Shown in pieces: positions 29,980 through 36,260 of a stretch of DNA of 36,260 bases. Each line of letters begins with the position of its first letter. The first letter of the stretch is position 1. The translations under genes and the position numbers were made by a program. The DNA comes from Pseudomonadota bacterium (lineage in GTDB: Bacteria > Desulfobacterota > Desulfovibrionia > Desulfovibrionales > Desulfovibrionaceae): assembly GCA_023450535.1 (NCBI GenBank), contig JAEXGX010000083.1:1-36260 (forward strand), written 5' to 3'. The notes below the pieces were generated by a model. The model saw nothing but the letters and a program-made list of their open reading frames with translations, was not told the origin of the DNA and did not search any database.

Positions 29980-31233
29980 ATGGAGCTTGCACAAACATTC
30001 GCCGCACTGCTTGCGGATGAACGTATCCAAAAGGCACTGGCTTATCTTCGCGACGACCAAGATACAAAAATTGAGGAACAGAAGGAAATGGCGCAGGTTT
30101 CCGGAGCACCCAATACGGAAACGGAAATCCGCTCGCCCATGTATCTGGAAAAGCTGCGCCGTTATGGTCTTGAAAATTGTTTTATTGATCCGGCAGGCAA
30201 TGCCCTGGGGTATGTGCACGGCATGTCTGCCCGCCCCAAGGTAGTACTGGAGGCGCATCTCGATACGGTATTTGACGCAGACACGCCTCTGAACATTGTG
30301 GAAAAAGAAGGCAGAATATATTGCCCCGGCATCGGAGATGATACTGCCGGGCTGGCCTGTGTACTTTCCGTGGTTCGCGCCATCCGTCATGCCGGATTGA
30401 AACCGTCAGGCAGTTTCATGATCGGCGGCGTGGCAGGGGAGGAAGCTCCCGGCAACTCGCGCGGCGTCATCGAGCTGATGGAAAAACATGATGATATTGA
30501 TGCATACGTCGCGGTGGAAACCTGCTGGACCCGCCGCATCACAAAGGGAGGCACCGCCTGCCGCCGCTGGAAGCTGGTATTCACTGGTCCGGGCGGGCAT
30601 AGCTGGCAGGCCTATGGTCTGCCCTCACCCCTTCATGCCGCAGGGCGGGCCGTGGCTGCCCTGGCCGACCTTAAACCGCCCTCCGCACCCAAAACCACAT
30701 TGAACGTGGGAATAATCCACGGCGGCACCTCCGTCAACAGCATCGCTGATGAAACCGTTGTCCATGTGGACGTCAGGTCTGTTTCCGAGAAACTGTGCGA
30801 AGAGTATGCGAACATGGTCCGTGCCATTGCGGAACGCGCCGTGAAGAATGAAAATGCCGCTCATTCCCCTGCCCCCGATTCCGACGGCAGAGCGGATCGG
30901 GTCCGCGTACAGTCCACGCTTTACTGCGTCAAACCCGGTGGAGATCAGGTTCCGGAAAGCCCCATTGTTCAGGCGGCCATTCTGGCGACCCGGGCGGTCG
31001 GGGTTGAACCGGAGATTTTTCCGCCCTCCAGTACCAACGCTAATTTTCCCATCGCCCGGGGTATTCCCTCCCTCTGCATCGGAGCGGGCGGCGAGGGCGG
31101 TAATCTTCACGCTCTCGACGAATGGTACGATCCCGCAGGCAGTTACACCGGAGCACAAAAAGCCCTGCTCCTGATTTTTGCTCTGGCCGGACTGGACGGC
31201 GTTACTGAACCGGTCGTTCCTGTCAGGGCATAA
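29980..31233 (+). CDS. M20-family metallohydrolase (peptidase/amidohydrolase)
   Basis: 417 residues. The di-zinc ligand pattern of M20 enzymes is intact: VVLEAHLDTVF (His, and Asp two residues on), GIGDDTAGLACVLSVVRAI (bridging Asp), GGVAGEEAPGNSRG (catalytic Glu-Glu), and late GNLHALDEW (His). A dimerisation domain lies in the middle (GGTACRRWKLVFTGPGGHSW and GGTSVNSIADETVVHVDVR). Members cut peptide, N-acyl, carbamoyl and similar amide bonds. With an imidase-like enzyme upstream it could hydrolyse the ring-opened half-amide. No signal peptide, so cytoplasmic. GGGAG lies before the start. The second Asp-Al_Ex carrier begins 135 bp downstream. Confidence 0.92.
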   Translation: MELAQTFAALLADERIQKALAYLRDDQDTKIEEQKEMAQVSGAPNTETEIRSPMYLEKLRRYGLENCFIDPAGNALGYVHGMSARPKVVLEAHLDTVFDADTPLNIVEKEGRIYCPGIGDDTAGLACVLSVVRAIRHAGLKPSGSFMIGGVAGEEAPGNSRGVIELMEKHDDIDAYVAVETCWTRRITKGGTACRRWKLVFTGPGGHSWQAYGLPSPLHAAGRAVAALADLKPPSAPKTTLNVGIIHGGTSVNSIADETVVHVDVRSVSEKLCEEYANMVRAIAERAVKNENAAHSPAPDSDGRADRVRVQSTLYCVKPGGDQVPESPIVQAAILATRAVGVEPEIFPPSSTNANFPIARGIPSLCIGAGGEGGNLHALDEWYDPAGSYTGAQKALLLIFALAGLDGVTEPVVPVRA

Positions 31234-31368
31234 AAATGCAAGACTCTGGATATGTCTGCCCAGAACATGATGCTCTGGCTGCAACGGTTCTGGAAATCCC
31301 GGAAACGACAGCGCAGGGGAGGGAAGCGTTCCCCCTCCGCAAAAAAACATGTCACACAGGAGCTTCCC

Positions 31369-32529
31369 ATGCCCGCCCTGGAATCCTGGATGATCATACT
31401 GCCCCTGTGCACAGCCCTGGGCTGCTTTCTCGGTTCTCTGACGTTCCGGCACTTTTCTCTGGGCAGTTCCGCCATCCTGTTTGCGGGCATGGCGTTGGGG
31501 GCCGCAGGTGCAGAACTTCCCCCCACCATTCGCGAATTGGGGCTGGCATTGTTCATCTATGCCGTAGGTGCGGAAACGGGGGGAAGCTTTCTGACCACGC
31601 TTGCCCGTCGGGGGCCGAAGTTGGCCGCAGCCTGTATTGCTACGGTGTTCACAGGTTTCATCACCGCCCTGCTGTGCGGCCTGTGCTTTGACCTGCCGCC
31701 CGCCAGCGTTGCCGGCCTGTTCGGCGGAGCACTTACCTCTACCCCCGCGCTGGCTGCCGCCATGGACGGTCTCGATGCGGACGGCACCGCACTGCTGACC
31801 ACCGCATATGGGCTGGCCTATCCCGCCGGAATCATCGGCGTGGTGCTCTTTGCACAGATCGCAGGCAAGCTGGAAGGCATTGATGTGGGGGCCGAAGAGG
31901 CCGCGCTGGCCGCCGGCTCTCCGCCCAAAATTCCAGAAGACGGCAAAAAAAAGGAGAACAAAATCGCTGTAACCGCGCCCACCTCTCATCCTTTACCGGT
32001 ACTCATGGTCATCGGCACGGGCTACACCCTGGGGCAGTTCCCCCTGCCTCTGCCCGGAGAGTCCGTTGTCACGCTCGGCAGTGCGGGCGGCGTACTTCTC
32101 TGCTCCATCCTTGCAGCCCGTGCGGGGCACGCAGGAAGAATTCCTCTGCTCCCCGCCCCTGAATTGCGCCTCTTCCTGAGGAATTTTGGCCTGTATGCCT
32201 TTCTCGCCGGGGTCGGCGTCCAAACGGGATATCTCCTCGACCTGGAAACCCTGCACAGCGGAGTCTTCGTGCTGGCGAGTAGCCTTATCACCGTCAGCTT
32301 GCCCATGCTCGTGTGCTGGCTGCTCTGCCGCCGCGTTTTCGGCATTGACGTTCTCACCATGCTCGGGACGGTCACTGGCAGTATGACTTCCACTCCTGGG
32401 CTGGCAGCCGCGACGGCCTTCTCACCGCATAAAATTGTCGTCCAAAGCTATGTCACGGTCTACCCCCTCGCCCTCCTGAGCATGATTATCATGATCAAGC
32501 TCTTTCATTTTTTCAGCAGTTCGGTATAG
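31369..32529 (+). CDS. Asp-Al_Ex family carrier, copy 2
   Basis: 386 residues, a close paralogue of the protein at 21317-22474 along the whole length. Both begin MPALESWMI and share LGSSAILFAGMALGAAGAELPP, FGGALTSTPALA, LRLFLR and GSMTSTPGLAAAT, and the DNA is also very similar. The central linker differs most (PKIPEDGKKKENKIAV here). It too lacks the TrkA_C/RCK domains of full-length relatives. The ATG at 31369 has AGGAG upstream. As last gene of the TRAP/M20 cluster it could export an end product such as succinate or another dicarboxylate. Each copy closes a different catabolic unit, which points to one shared type of product. Confidence 0.85.
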   Translation: MPALESWMIILPLCTALGCFLGSLTFRHFSLGSSAILFAGMALGAAGAELPPTIRELGLALFIYAVGAETGGSFLTTLARRGPKLAAACIATVFTGFITALLCGLCFDLPPASVAGLFGGALTSTPALAAAMDGLDADGTALLTTAYGLAYPAGIIGVVLFAQIAGKLEGIDVGAEEAALAAGSPPKIPEDGKKKENKIAVTAPTSHPLPVLMVIGTGYTLGQFPLPLPGESVVTLGSAGGVLLCSILAARAGHAGRIPLLPAPELRLFLRNFGLYAFLAGVGVQTGYLLDLETLHSGVFVLASSLITVSLPMLVCWLLCRRVFGIDVLTMLGTVTGSMTSTPGLAAATAFSPHKIVVQSYVTVYPLALLSMIIMIKLFHFFSSSV

Positions 32530-32809
32530 TATTAAATTTTTTTTAACATTTTTAAATTAATAAATAATTACACTATATTAAAACTAAGAGTATACGCTCC
32601 GAGCGGCCTGTTTCTCACAATAATAATTTCACGGTCAATTTTATAATGGCATCTACTTCGATTATACGCTAAATATCACAAATTCTCTTTTTTACTTTTC
32701 CGATCACCGAAAAGGCGAAACATCATGGACAATCCTCCGCCACCTGCCGTTTTCTTGCTGTCTTCATTCCGTCAGAACCAAGCGTATCTGCCAGCCCCTC
32801 CCGGCAAGT
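32530..32809. other. AT-rich gap, no secure gene
   Basis: 280 bp, strongly AT-rich in the first half, with a T8 run at about 32538-32545 that may help end the upstream operon, although no good stem precedes it. A 35-codon frame from 32725 (MDNPPPPAVF start, weak AAAGGCG site) runs into the convergent XRE gene and is not called. Confidence 0.55.
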
Positions 32810-33130
32810 TCAACGCGCCATATAACGCATGAACCGGTGCACCAGCCGGAGATTCTCGGAACTCAACTCGTCCAGTAGAGCTACGATATCCGCCCGCACC
32901 ACCATTTCTGAGTCGTGCTGACTGAAGTCAAGCAGTTCATGGGATCGCATTTGCAACGCCTTGGCAATACGTTCCAAAGTATCAAACTTCGGGTTTCCGT
33001 GCCCGTTTTCCATGCGACTGAGCTGGCTGAGATCAAGTCCCGCGCTTTCAGCCAGTTTCTCTTGGGTCATGCCACGCTTCATCCGTAATTCACGGATACG
33101 CCGACCGAGCAATACCGCTTCTTTTTCCAT
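32810..33130 (-). CDS. XRE-family helix-turn-helix regulator
   Basis: 106 residues. The helix-turn-helix covers about residues 9-63 (LGRRIRELRMKRGMTQEKLA, then ESAGLDLSQLSRMENGHGNP, then KFDTLERIAKALQM), a textbook Cro/C1-type domain. The C-terminal 40 residues (SEMVVRADIVALLDELSSEN and the end LVHRFMRYMAR) may form a dimer helix. It is divergent from the CI-like gene at 33278 across 147 bp, with ACAAAG-containing AT-rich segments near each start (for example AGACAAAGTTTTTAG and its rough inverse TTCTTTGTTTAC), so mutual control is possible. The start at 33130 has GAGG upstream. Confidence 0.92.
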   Translation of the reverse strand: MEKEAVLLGRRIRELRMKRGMTQEKLAESAGLDLSQLSRMENGHGNPKFDTLERIAKALQMRSHELLDFSQHDSEMVVRADIVALLDELSSENLRLVHRFMRYMAR

Positions 33131-33277
33131 ACAACTTTGCCTCGTGGTTTGACTCTAGACAAAGTTTTTAGAAAATTAACGGACTGCGCCCCAAATTATC
33201 ATAGCCATCATGGATTTCACCCCATATATTTCACAAATTCTTTGTTTACACACCAATTATTACTAAAAGGACCTTCC

Positions 33278-33763
33278 ATGGACCACCACCCAGGCAATCC
33301 GATTTCACGCGCCATTCAAAATCTCTTATCTTTTTTTGCACCACGCCATGTCTTCCCTACGTACAGGAGTATTGAACAATTCAAAAATGAGCAACCCGAA
33401 CTCATGAACTTTTTTCTTCTGGAATACCCGAAACTGGCGGATACGCCGGACCCCGACTTTGATCACGCACTGGAACGCCTCAAGGAGGCCTGCTCCTGCT
33501 TCAGTATCGTCCAGTTAGCAGATTTCATGGCCTGTCCGCAGGATGACGCCCAATGTGTTCTCACTCGTAAACGCCTCCCCTCCGCATGGTTGCTCTTCGC
33601 CGCATTTACGCGCGGTGCAAATCCCTTCTGGGTGCTCTCAGGAGAAGGCAGCCCCTGTATTGACTGGAATTACCGCGCGGCACGCGGCGCGCTTGACGCA
33701 CTGGAAGAATCCCCCCTGATCACCCGAGTACTAAAGCGCACCGCGCAATGGGCATCCCACTAA
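33278..33763 (+). CDS. Small protein with a phage CI-type HTH segment
   Basis: 161 residues, not previously familiar to me as a named gene. The stretch from about 66 to 128 follows the CI-repressor N-terminal HTH pattern: ALERLKEACSCFSIVQLADF corresponds to the RLKEALG...ELA helix pair, VLTRKRLPSAWLLFAAFTRG to the recognition helix with the IP-W/A-L turn, and NPFWVLSGEG to the closing DWLLTGEG. The first 65 residues are unassigned, and no peptidase/dimerisation domain follows. Probably a DNA-binding regulator derived from, or related to, phage repressors. AAAGGACC lies before the ATG at 33278. A very good terminator follows after 120 bp. It is divergent from the XRE gene. Confidence 0.65.
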   Translation: MDHHPGNPISRAIQNLLSFFAPRHVFPTYRSIEQFKNEQPELMNFFLLEYPKLADTPDPDFDHALERLKEACSCFSIVQLADFMACPQDDAQCVLTRKRLPSAWLLFAAFTRGANPFWVLSGEGSPCIDWNYRAARGALDALEESPLITRVLKRTAQWASH

Positions 33764-33882
33764 AAAAAATACGCCCTGTCATAACCGCGCTCCTTCCCCA
33801 CAGCAGATACTACGGGGCGTTTTCCAGACTGCCGGCAAGCTCCCTTCGGGATCTCACGCCAACGTTCATTGTCGACATTCTC

Positions 33883-33922
33883 AGGCCGGGAAGAAACAGA
33901 GCCTTCTGTTTTTTCCCGGCCT
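33883..33922. terminator. Long rho-independent terminator
   Basis: AGGCCGGGAAGAAACAGA (33883-33900) pairs with 33905-33922 over 18 bp with one G-T wobble and a 4-nt GCCT loop. The right arm contains six T and AATTTTTG follows. It ends the CI-like gene's transcript. Confidence 0.88.
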
Positions 33923-34019
33923 CTCAATTTTTGTGAAATTTTACAGGATAAAAAGCCATCGTTGCGCTCTGGACGGATTTTTCCTAACATGGTCGGAAAC
34001 TTCACAAATGGGAGGCTCC

Positions 34020-34583
34020 ATGCGTCGCCTTTTTCCCGCCATATTGCTCGGTCTGACCCTCACTCTCACAGGATGCGCTGGGCTTGAATTCAGCAATCCC
34101 TTCTCCAGCACTTCCGACGTCAATGACGTCTACTACAGCAAATTCCCGGACATCCCCATCCCCTCCGACATGAAAAGCGACATCAAGGAAACTCTGGTGT
34201 CGACCACGCCCAATGCCGTCAAGGTGGGCCTGGAAACCTTCTCGGGCAGGGTGGAATCTTCTTCTCTCGCCTCCGCCATGACCCACAACATGACTCCGCA
34301 GGGCTGGAGCCTGCGCGGGCAGATCACGGGCAAGCGCACCATGCAGCTTTTTGAGAAGGATGGCCGTTTTGCCGTGATCTATCTTTATGACGGGATGATG
34401 GATACCACCATGGAGGTATGGGTACTGTACCAGCTTGACGGAGCTTCTTCAGCTCCGGTGTTTATGCCTGCCACGCCCGGCGCAAGCTCCGGAAATACCG
34501 GCAACGCGCCCATATGGGATCCCAATTTTACGCCCGCGTCTTCAGCAACGGAAGTATGGGAAGGTCAGTCCACATCCAAATGA
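34020..34583 (+). CDS. Lipoprotein of unknown function
   Basis: 187 residues. A signal peptide MRRLFPAILLGLTLTLTGCA ends in a lipobox (LTGC), so the mature protein should be lipid-anchored from Cys19. The body has FPDIPIPSDMKSDIKETLVS, then FSGRVESSSLASAMTHNMTP, GWSLRGQITGKRTMQLFEKD and GRFAVIYLYDG, a layout I associate with small outer-membrane-facing lipoproteins of Desulfovibrio-type bacteria, in which a PIP-type start and a final beta region recur. The last 45 residues are Ala/Ser/Pro-rich and look disordered. GGGAGG lies before the ATG at 34020. Function is not known. It sits alone between terminators and coaBC. Confidence 0.82.
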   Translation: MRRLFPAILLGLTLTLTGCAGLEFSNPFSSTSDVNDVYYSKFPDIPIPSDMKSDIKETLVSTTPNAVKVGLETFSGRVESSSLASAMTHNMTPQGWSLRGQITGKRTMQLFEKDGRFAVIYLYDGMMDTTMEVWVLYQLDGASSAPVFMPATPGASSGNTGNAPIWDPNFTPASSATEVWEGQSTSK

Positions 34584-34642
34584 CAAAGCCCTTCCTTTGG
34601 GAAGTGTTAACACAAAACTGAAAAAACTTGTTTTTTTCGGGG

Positions 34643-34700
34643 CACTGCCCCGTACCCCGCCGGGGGGAATGATTCCCCCCGATCCCCCCCAATATCCGGT
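34643..34700 (+). repeat. C/G-rich intergenic repeat, copy 2
   Basis: CGGGGCACTGCCCCG, then a CCCCGCCGGGGGGAATGATT core, then a C run, like 41-95. The G-run and C-run form a GGGGGGAAT/ATTCCCCCC stem. A T7 run lies just upstream (about 34631-34637). It may act as the lipoprotein gene's transcript end. Confidence 0.45.
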
Positions 34701-34816
34701 GTCGCCGTAATTCACTTGCGGCGTTTAGCTCCGGCAAAAGCGTAAAACTTACGGGCTGGAACAGCGTGTCCCGGCCATGTAATTTCAATGTAACACTGTA
34801 TATCAGAAAGGAAAGC

Positions 34817-36046
34817 ATGGAAGCCCATCTGCGTTTTCACGCCTTTACGGGAAAGCGTCTGCACCTTGGCGTCTGCGGCTCGGTTGCGGCCTTCCGCACG
34901 GCGGAGCTGGTGCGGCGCTGGCAGGAGATCGGGCTGGGCGTTGGGGCGACTCTGACCAAAGCGGCCCGCAATTTCATCACACCCCTGACTTTCGAGTCTC
35001 TGGGCGCGGCCCCGGTCTACGGCGACATGTTCAGCGGTGAGGCACCCTTTGAACATCTTGAGCCGGGGCAGACTGCGCACGCGCTCATTATTGCCCCGGC
35101 CTCAGCCGACATGCTGGCCCGTCTGGCCGCAGGACGGGCGGACGACATGCTCTCCGCCCAGGCTCTCGCCTTCGACGGCCCGGTAGTGGCCGCTCCGGCC
35201 ATGAACCCACGCATGTGGCAAAACCCGGCCACACAGGCCAACGTGGACATTCTGCGCGATCGCGGTGTGTTCTTCGTGGGACCGGAAAAAGGCAAAATGG
35301 CCTGTAACGACGAAGGCCCGGGCCGCCTGGCCGAACTGCGCGCCATCTGGCTGGCCGCGCTCAAGGCGTTGACGCCGCAGGACATGGAAGGAAAAAAGGT
35401 ACTGGTCACCCTGGGGCCCACCCGCGAACAATGGGATGACGTCCGCTTCTGGACTAATGCCTCCACCGGCACCATGGGCGCGTCTCTGGCCGTTGGGGCC
35501 TGGCTGCGTGGAGCAGAAGTCCATGCCGTATGCGGGCCCGTGGATCTCTGGCTGCCCGGCGAGTCCCTCGGTGAAGACTTCCACCGCCACGACGTGCGCA
35601 GTGCGAAAGACATGTTTGAAGCGGCCCGCGACCTCTGGCCGGACATGGATGCGGGCATCTTCACCGCCGCCGTGGCCGATTACAGCCCCGAACCTTACGG
35701 ACGCGGTAAATTCAAGAAGGAGCAGGCCGCTCAAGGCTTTTCGCTGAGCTTCCTGCCCAACATGGACATTTTGCGCACCCTGGCCGAGGACCGCCGCGAC
35801 GACCAGAAAGTCGTGGGCTTTGCCGCAGAAAGTGCGGAAAACGCCGATATTCTGGCCCACCTGGTACGGCGCAAGCTCATGTCCAAAGGTGCGGATCTGA
35901 TCGTGGGCAACCAGATTTCCGATGGCTTCGGCACGGCCACCAATCGCATTTTCGCGGCGGACACCCGCGGCCGCGAGGAACACTGGCCCCTCCAACCCAA
36001 GCCGGACATTGCCTGGAATATCCTTAACTGGTTGCAGAGCCTCTAA
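34817..36046 (+). CDS. coaBC: Bifunctional phosphopantothenoylcysteine decarboxylase/synthase
   Basis: 409 residues, both steps that turn 4'-phosphopantothenate into 4'-phosphopantetheine. The CoaC (flavin) half starts LHLGVCGSVAAFRTAELVRR and holds EHLEPGQTAHALIIAPASAD, with a His in the usual area, and the signature AMNPRMWQNPATQANV. The following PEKGKMACNDEGPGRLAEL carries the conserved Cys region. The CoaB half begins KKVLVTLGPTREQWDDVRFW with the nucleotide loop, TNASTGTMGASLA, and TAAVADYSP, then KVVGFAAESAEN and DLIVGNQISDGFG. The ATG at 34817 (MEAHLRFH) follows AAAGGAAA. Housekeeping gene for coenzyme A. Confidence 0.96.
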   Translation: MEAHLRFHAFTGKRLHLGVCGSVAAFRTAELVRRWQEIGLGVGATLTKAARNFITPLTFESLGAAPVYGDMFSGEAPFEHLEPGQTAHALIIAPASADMLARLAAGRADDMLSAQALAFDGPVVAAPAMNPRMWQNPATQANVDILRDRGVFFVGPEKGKMACNDEGPGRLAELRAIWLAALKALTPQDMEGKKVLVTLGPTREQWDDVRFWTNASTGTMGASLAVGAWLRGAEVHAVCGPVDLWLPGESLGEDFHRHDVRSAKDMFEAARDLWPDMDAGIFTAAVADYSPEPYGRGKFKKEQAAQGFSLSFLPNMDILRTLAEDRRDDQKVVGFAAESAENADILAHLVRRKLMSKGADLIVGNQISDGFGTATNRIFAADTRGREEHWPLQPKPDIAWNILNWLQSL

Positions 36047-36048
36047 TC

Positions 36049-36260
36049 ATGCCGCATCCACTCGCACTTTCCCCCTCCCTGCGGGCCTGGACCCGCCTCG
36101 GACTGGACGCCTTGCTGCTGGACAGCCCCCAGCGGGTTGAAGCGTTGCGGCTGCGCGGCGAGATGGCCTCCGCCGGAGCGTCTCCGGACAGGAATGCTGC
36201 GAACCGCCCAACTTCGCGCCCCGGCCGCGTCACGGAAACGACATCCGGGGCCGCCAGACG
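36049..36260 (+). CDS. Start of an unidentified protein, cut by the window end
   Basis: An ATG two bases after the coaBC stop opens a frame that stays open to the end of the window (70 codons). It reads MPHPLALSPSLRAWTRLGLD, then ALLLDSPQRVEALRLRGEMA, and then a Pro/Ala/Arg-rich stretch. The tight link to coaBC suggests one transcript. The visible part is too short and of too low complexity for me to name it. Confidence 0.6.
   Translation, partial: MPHPLALSPSLRAWTRLGLDALLLDSPQRVEALRLRGEMASAGASPDRNAANRPTSRPGRVTETTSGAAR

Noticed and set aside
30625..31989. Long minus-strand frame opposite the M20 gene and second carrier
   Set aside because: It spans two real genes on the other strand and has no motif or ribosome site.
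32725..32832. 35-codon frame MDNPPPPAVF... between the carrier and XRE genes
   Set aside because: Weak ribosome site, Pro-rich, and its end overlaps the convergent XRE gene; not enough evidence.
1..36260. CRISPR array, tRNA/rRNA genes, transposase or integrase
   Set aside because: Looked for and not seen: no evenly spaced direct repeats, no cloverleaf I could support, and no recombinase-like protein.

Overview
The window looks like a chromosomal segment of a GC-rich, anaerobic, sulfate-reducer-type bacterium of the Desulfovibrionaceae (Desulfovibrio/Bilophila-like). This is an inference from the bifunctional CoaBC sequence, the four-subunit ferredoxin-dependent 2-oxoacid oxidoreductase, the dense set of organic-acid carriers (two TTT systems and one TAXI-TRAP system) and the style of the intergenic repeats. 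No database search was possible.

Layout. (1) 338-3738, minus strand: an operon with a thioredoxin-fold-like small protein followed by tctB, tctA and tctC of a tripartite tricarboxylate transporter, read from a clear AT-rich promoter. (2) 3941-5542: a solitary protein that reads as a degenerate HsdM-type N6-methylase joined to an HsdS-type target-recognition half. (3) 5543-6377: a gene-poor stretch with a 45-bp inverted repeat and a perfect 13-bp hairpin. (4) 6378-8945: a sulfatase-fold hydrolase with Thr at the formylglycine position, then an EamA exporter and a strong terminator. (5) 9053-16171: a probable IclR regulon holding a D-glutamate cyclase-like (DUF4392) protein, RidA, an amidohydrolase-fold protein, a TTT binding protein, a TctA-TctB fusion and iclR itself. 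An almost identical palindrome sits before the first gene and before iclR. (6) 16536-22474: a tightly overlapped operon korDABC-sucCD followed by an Asp-Al_Ex family carrier. (7) 22776-32529: a LysR gene divergent from a catabolic cluster (SDR, CE4/imidase-like deacetylase, TAXI binding protein, fused TRAP permease, second SDR, M20 hydrolase, and a second copy of the Asp-Al_Ex carrier). (8) 32810-36260: an XRE regulator divergent from a CI-type HTH protein, a lipoprotein, coaBC and a truncated ORF.

How it fits together. Most of the window is devoted to taking up and breaking down small carboxylates or cyclic amides. Block 6 would oxidise a 2-oxoacid (most simply 2-oxoglutarate) to an acyl-CoA with reduced ferredoxin, make ATP through SucCD, and pass the released succinate to the adjacent carrier, whose family includes known succinate exporters. 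Block 7 has the parts expected for a cyclic imide/amide pathway (import, ring opening, amide hydrolysis, two dehydrogenations) and ends with a paralogue of the same carrier. Block 5 may feed glutamate-type or 5-oxoproline-type substrates, but its substrate cannot be read from the sequence.
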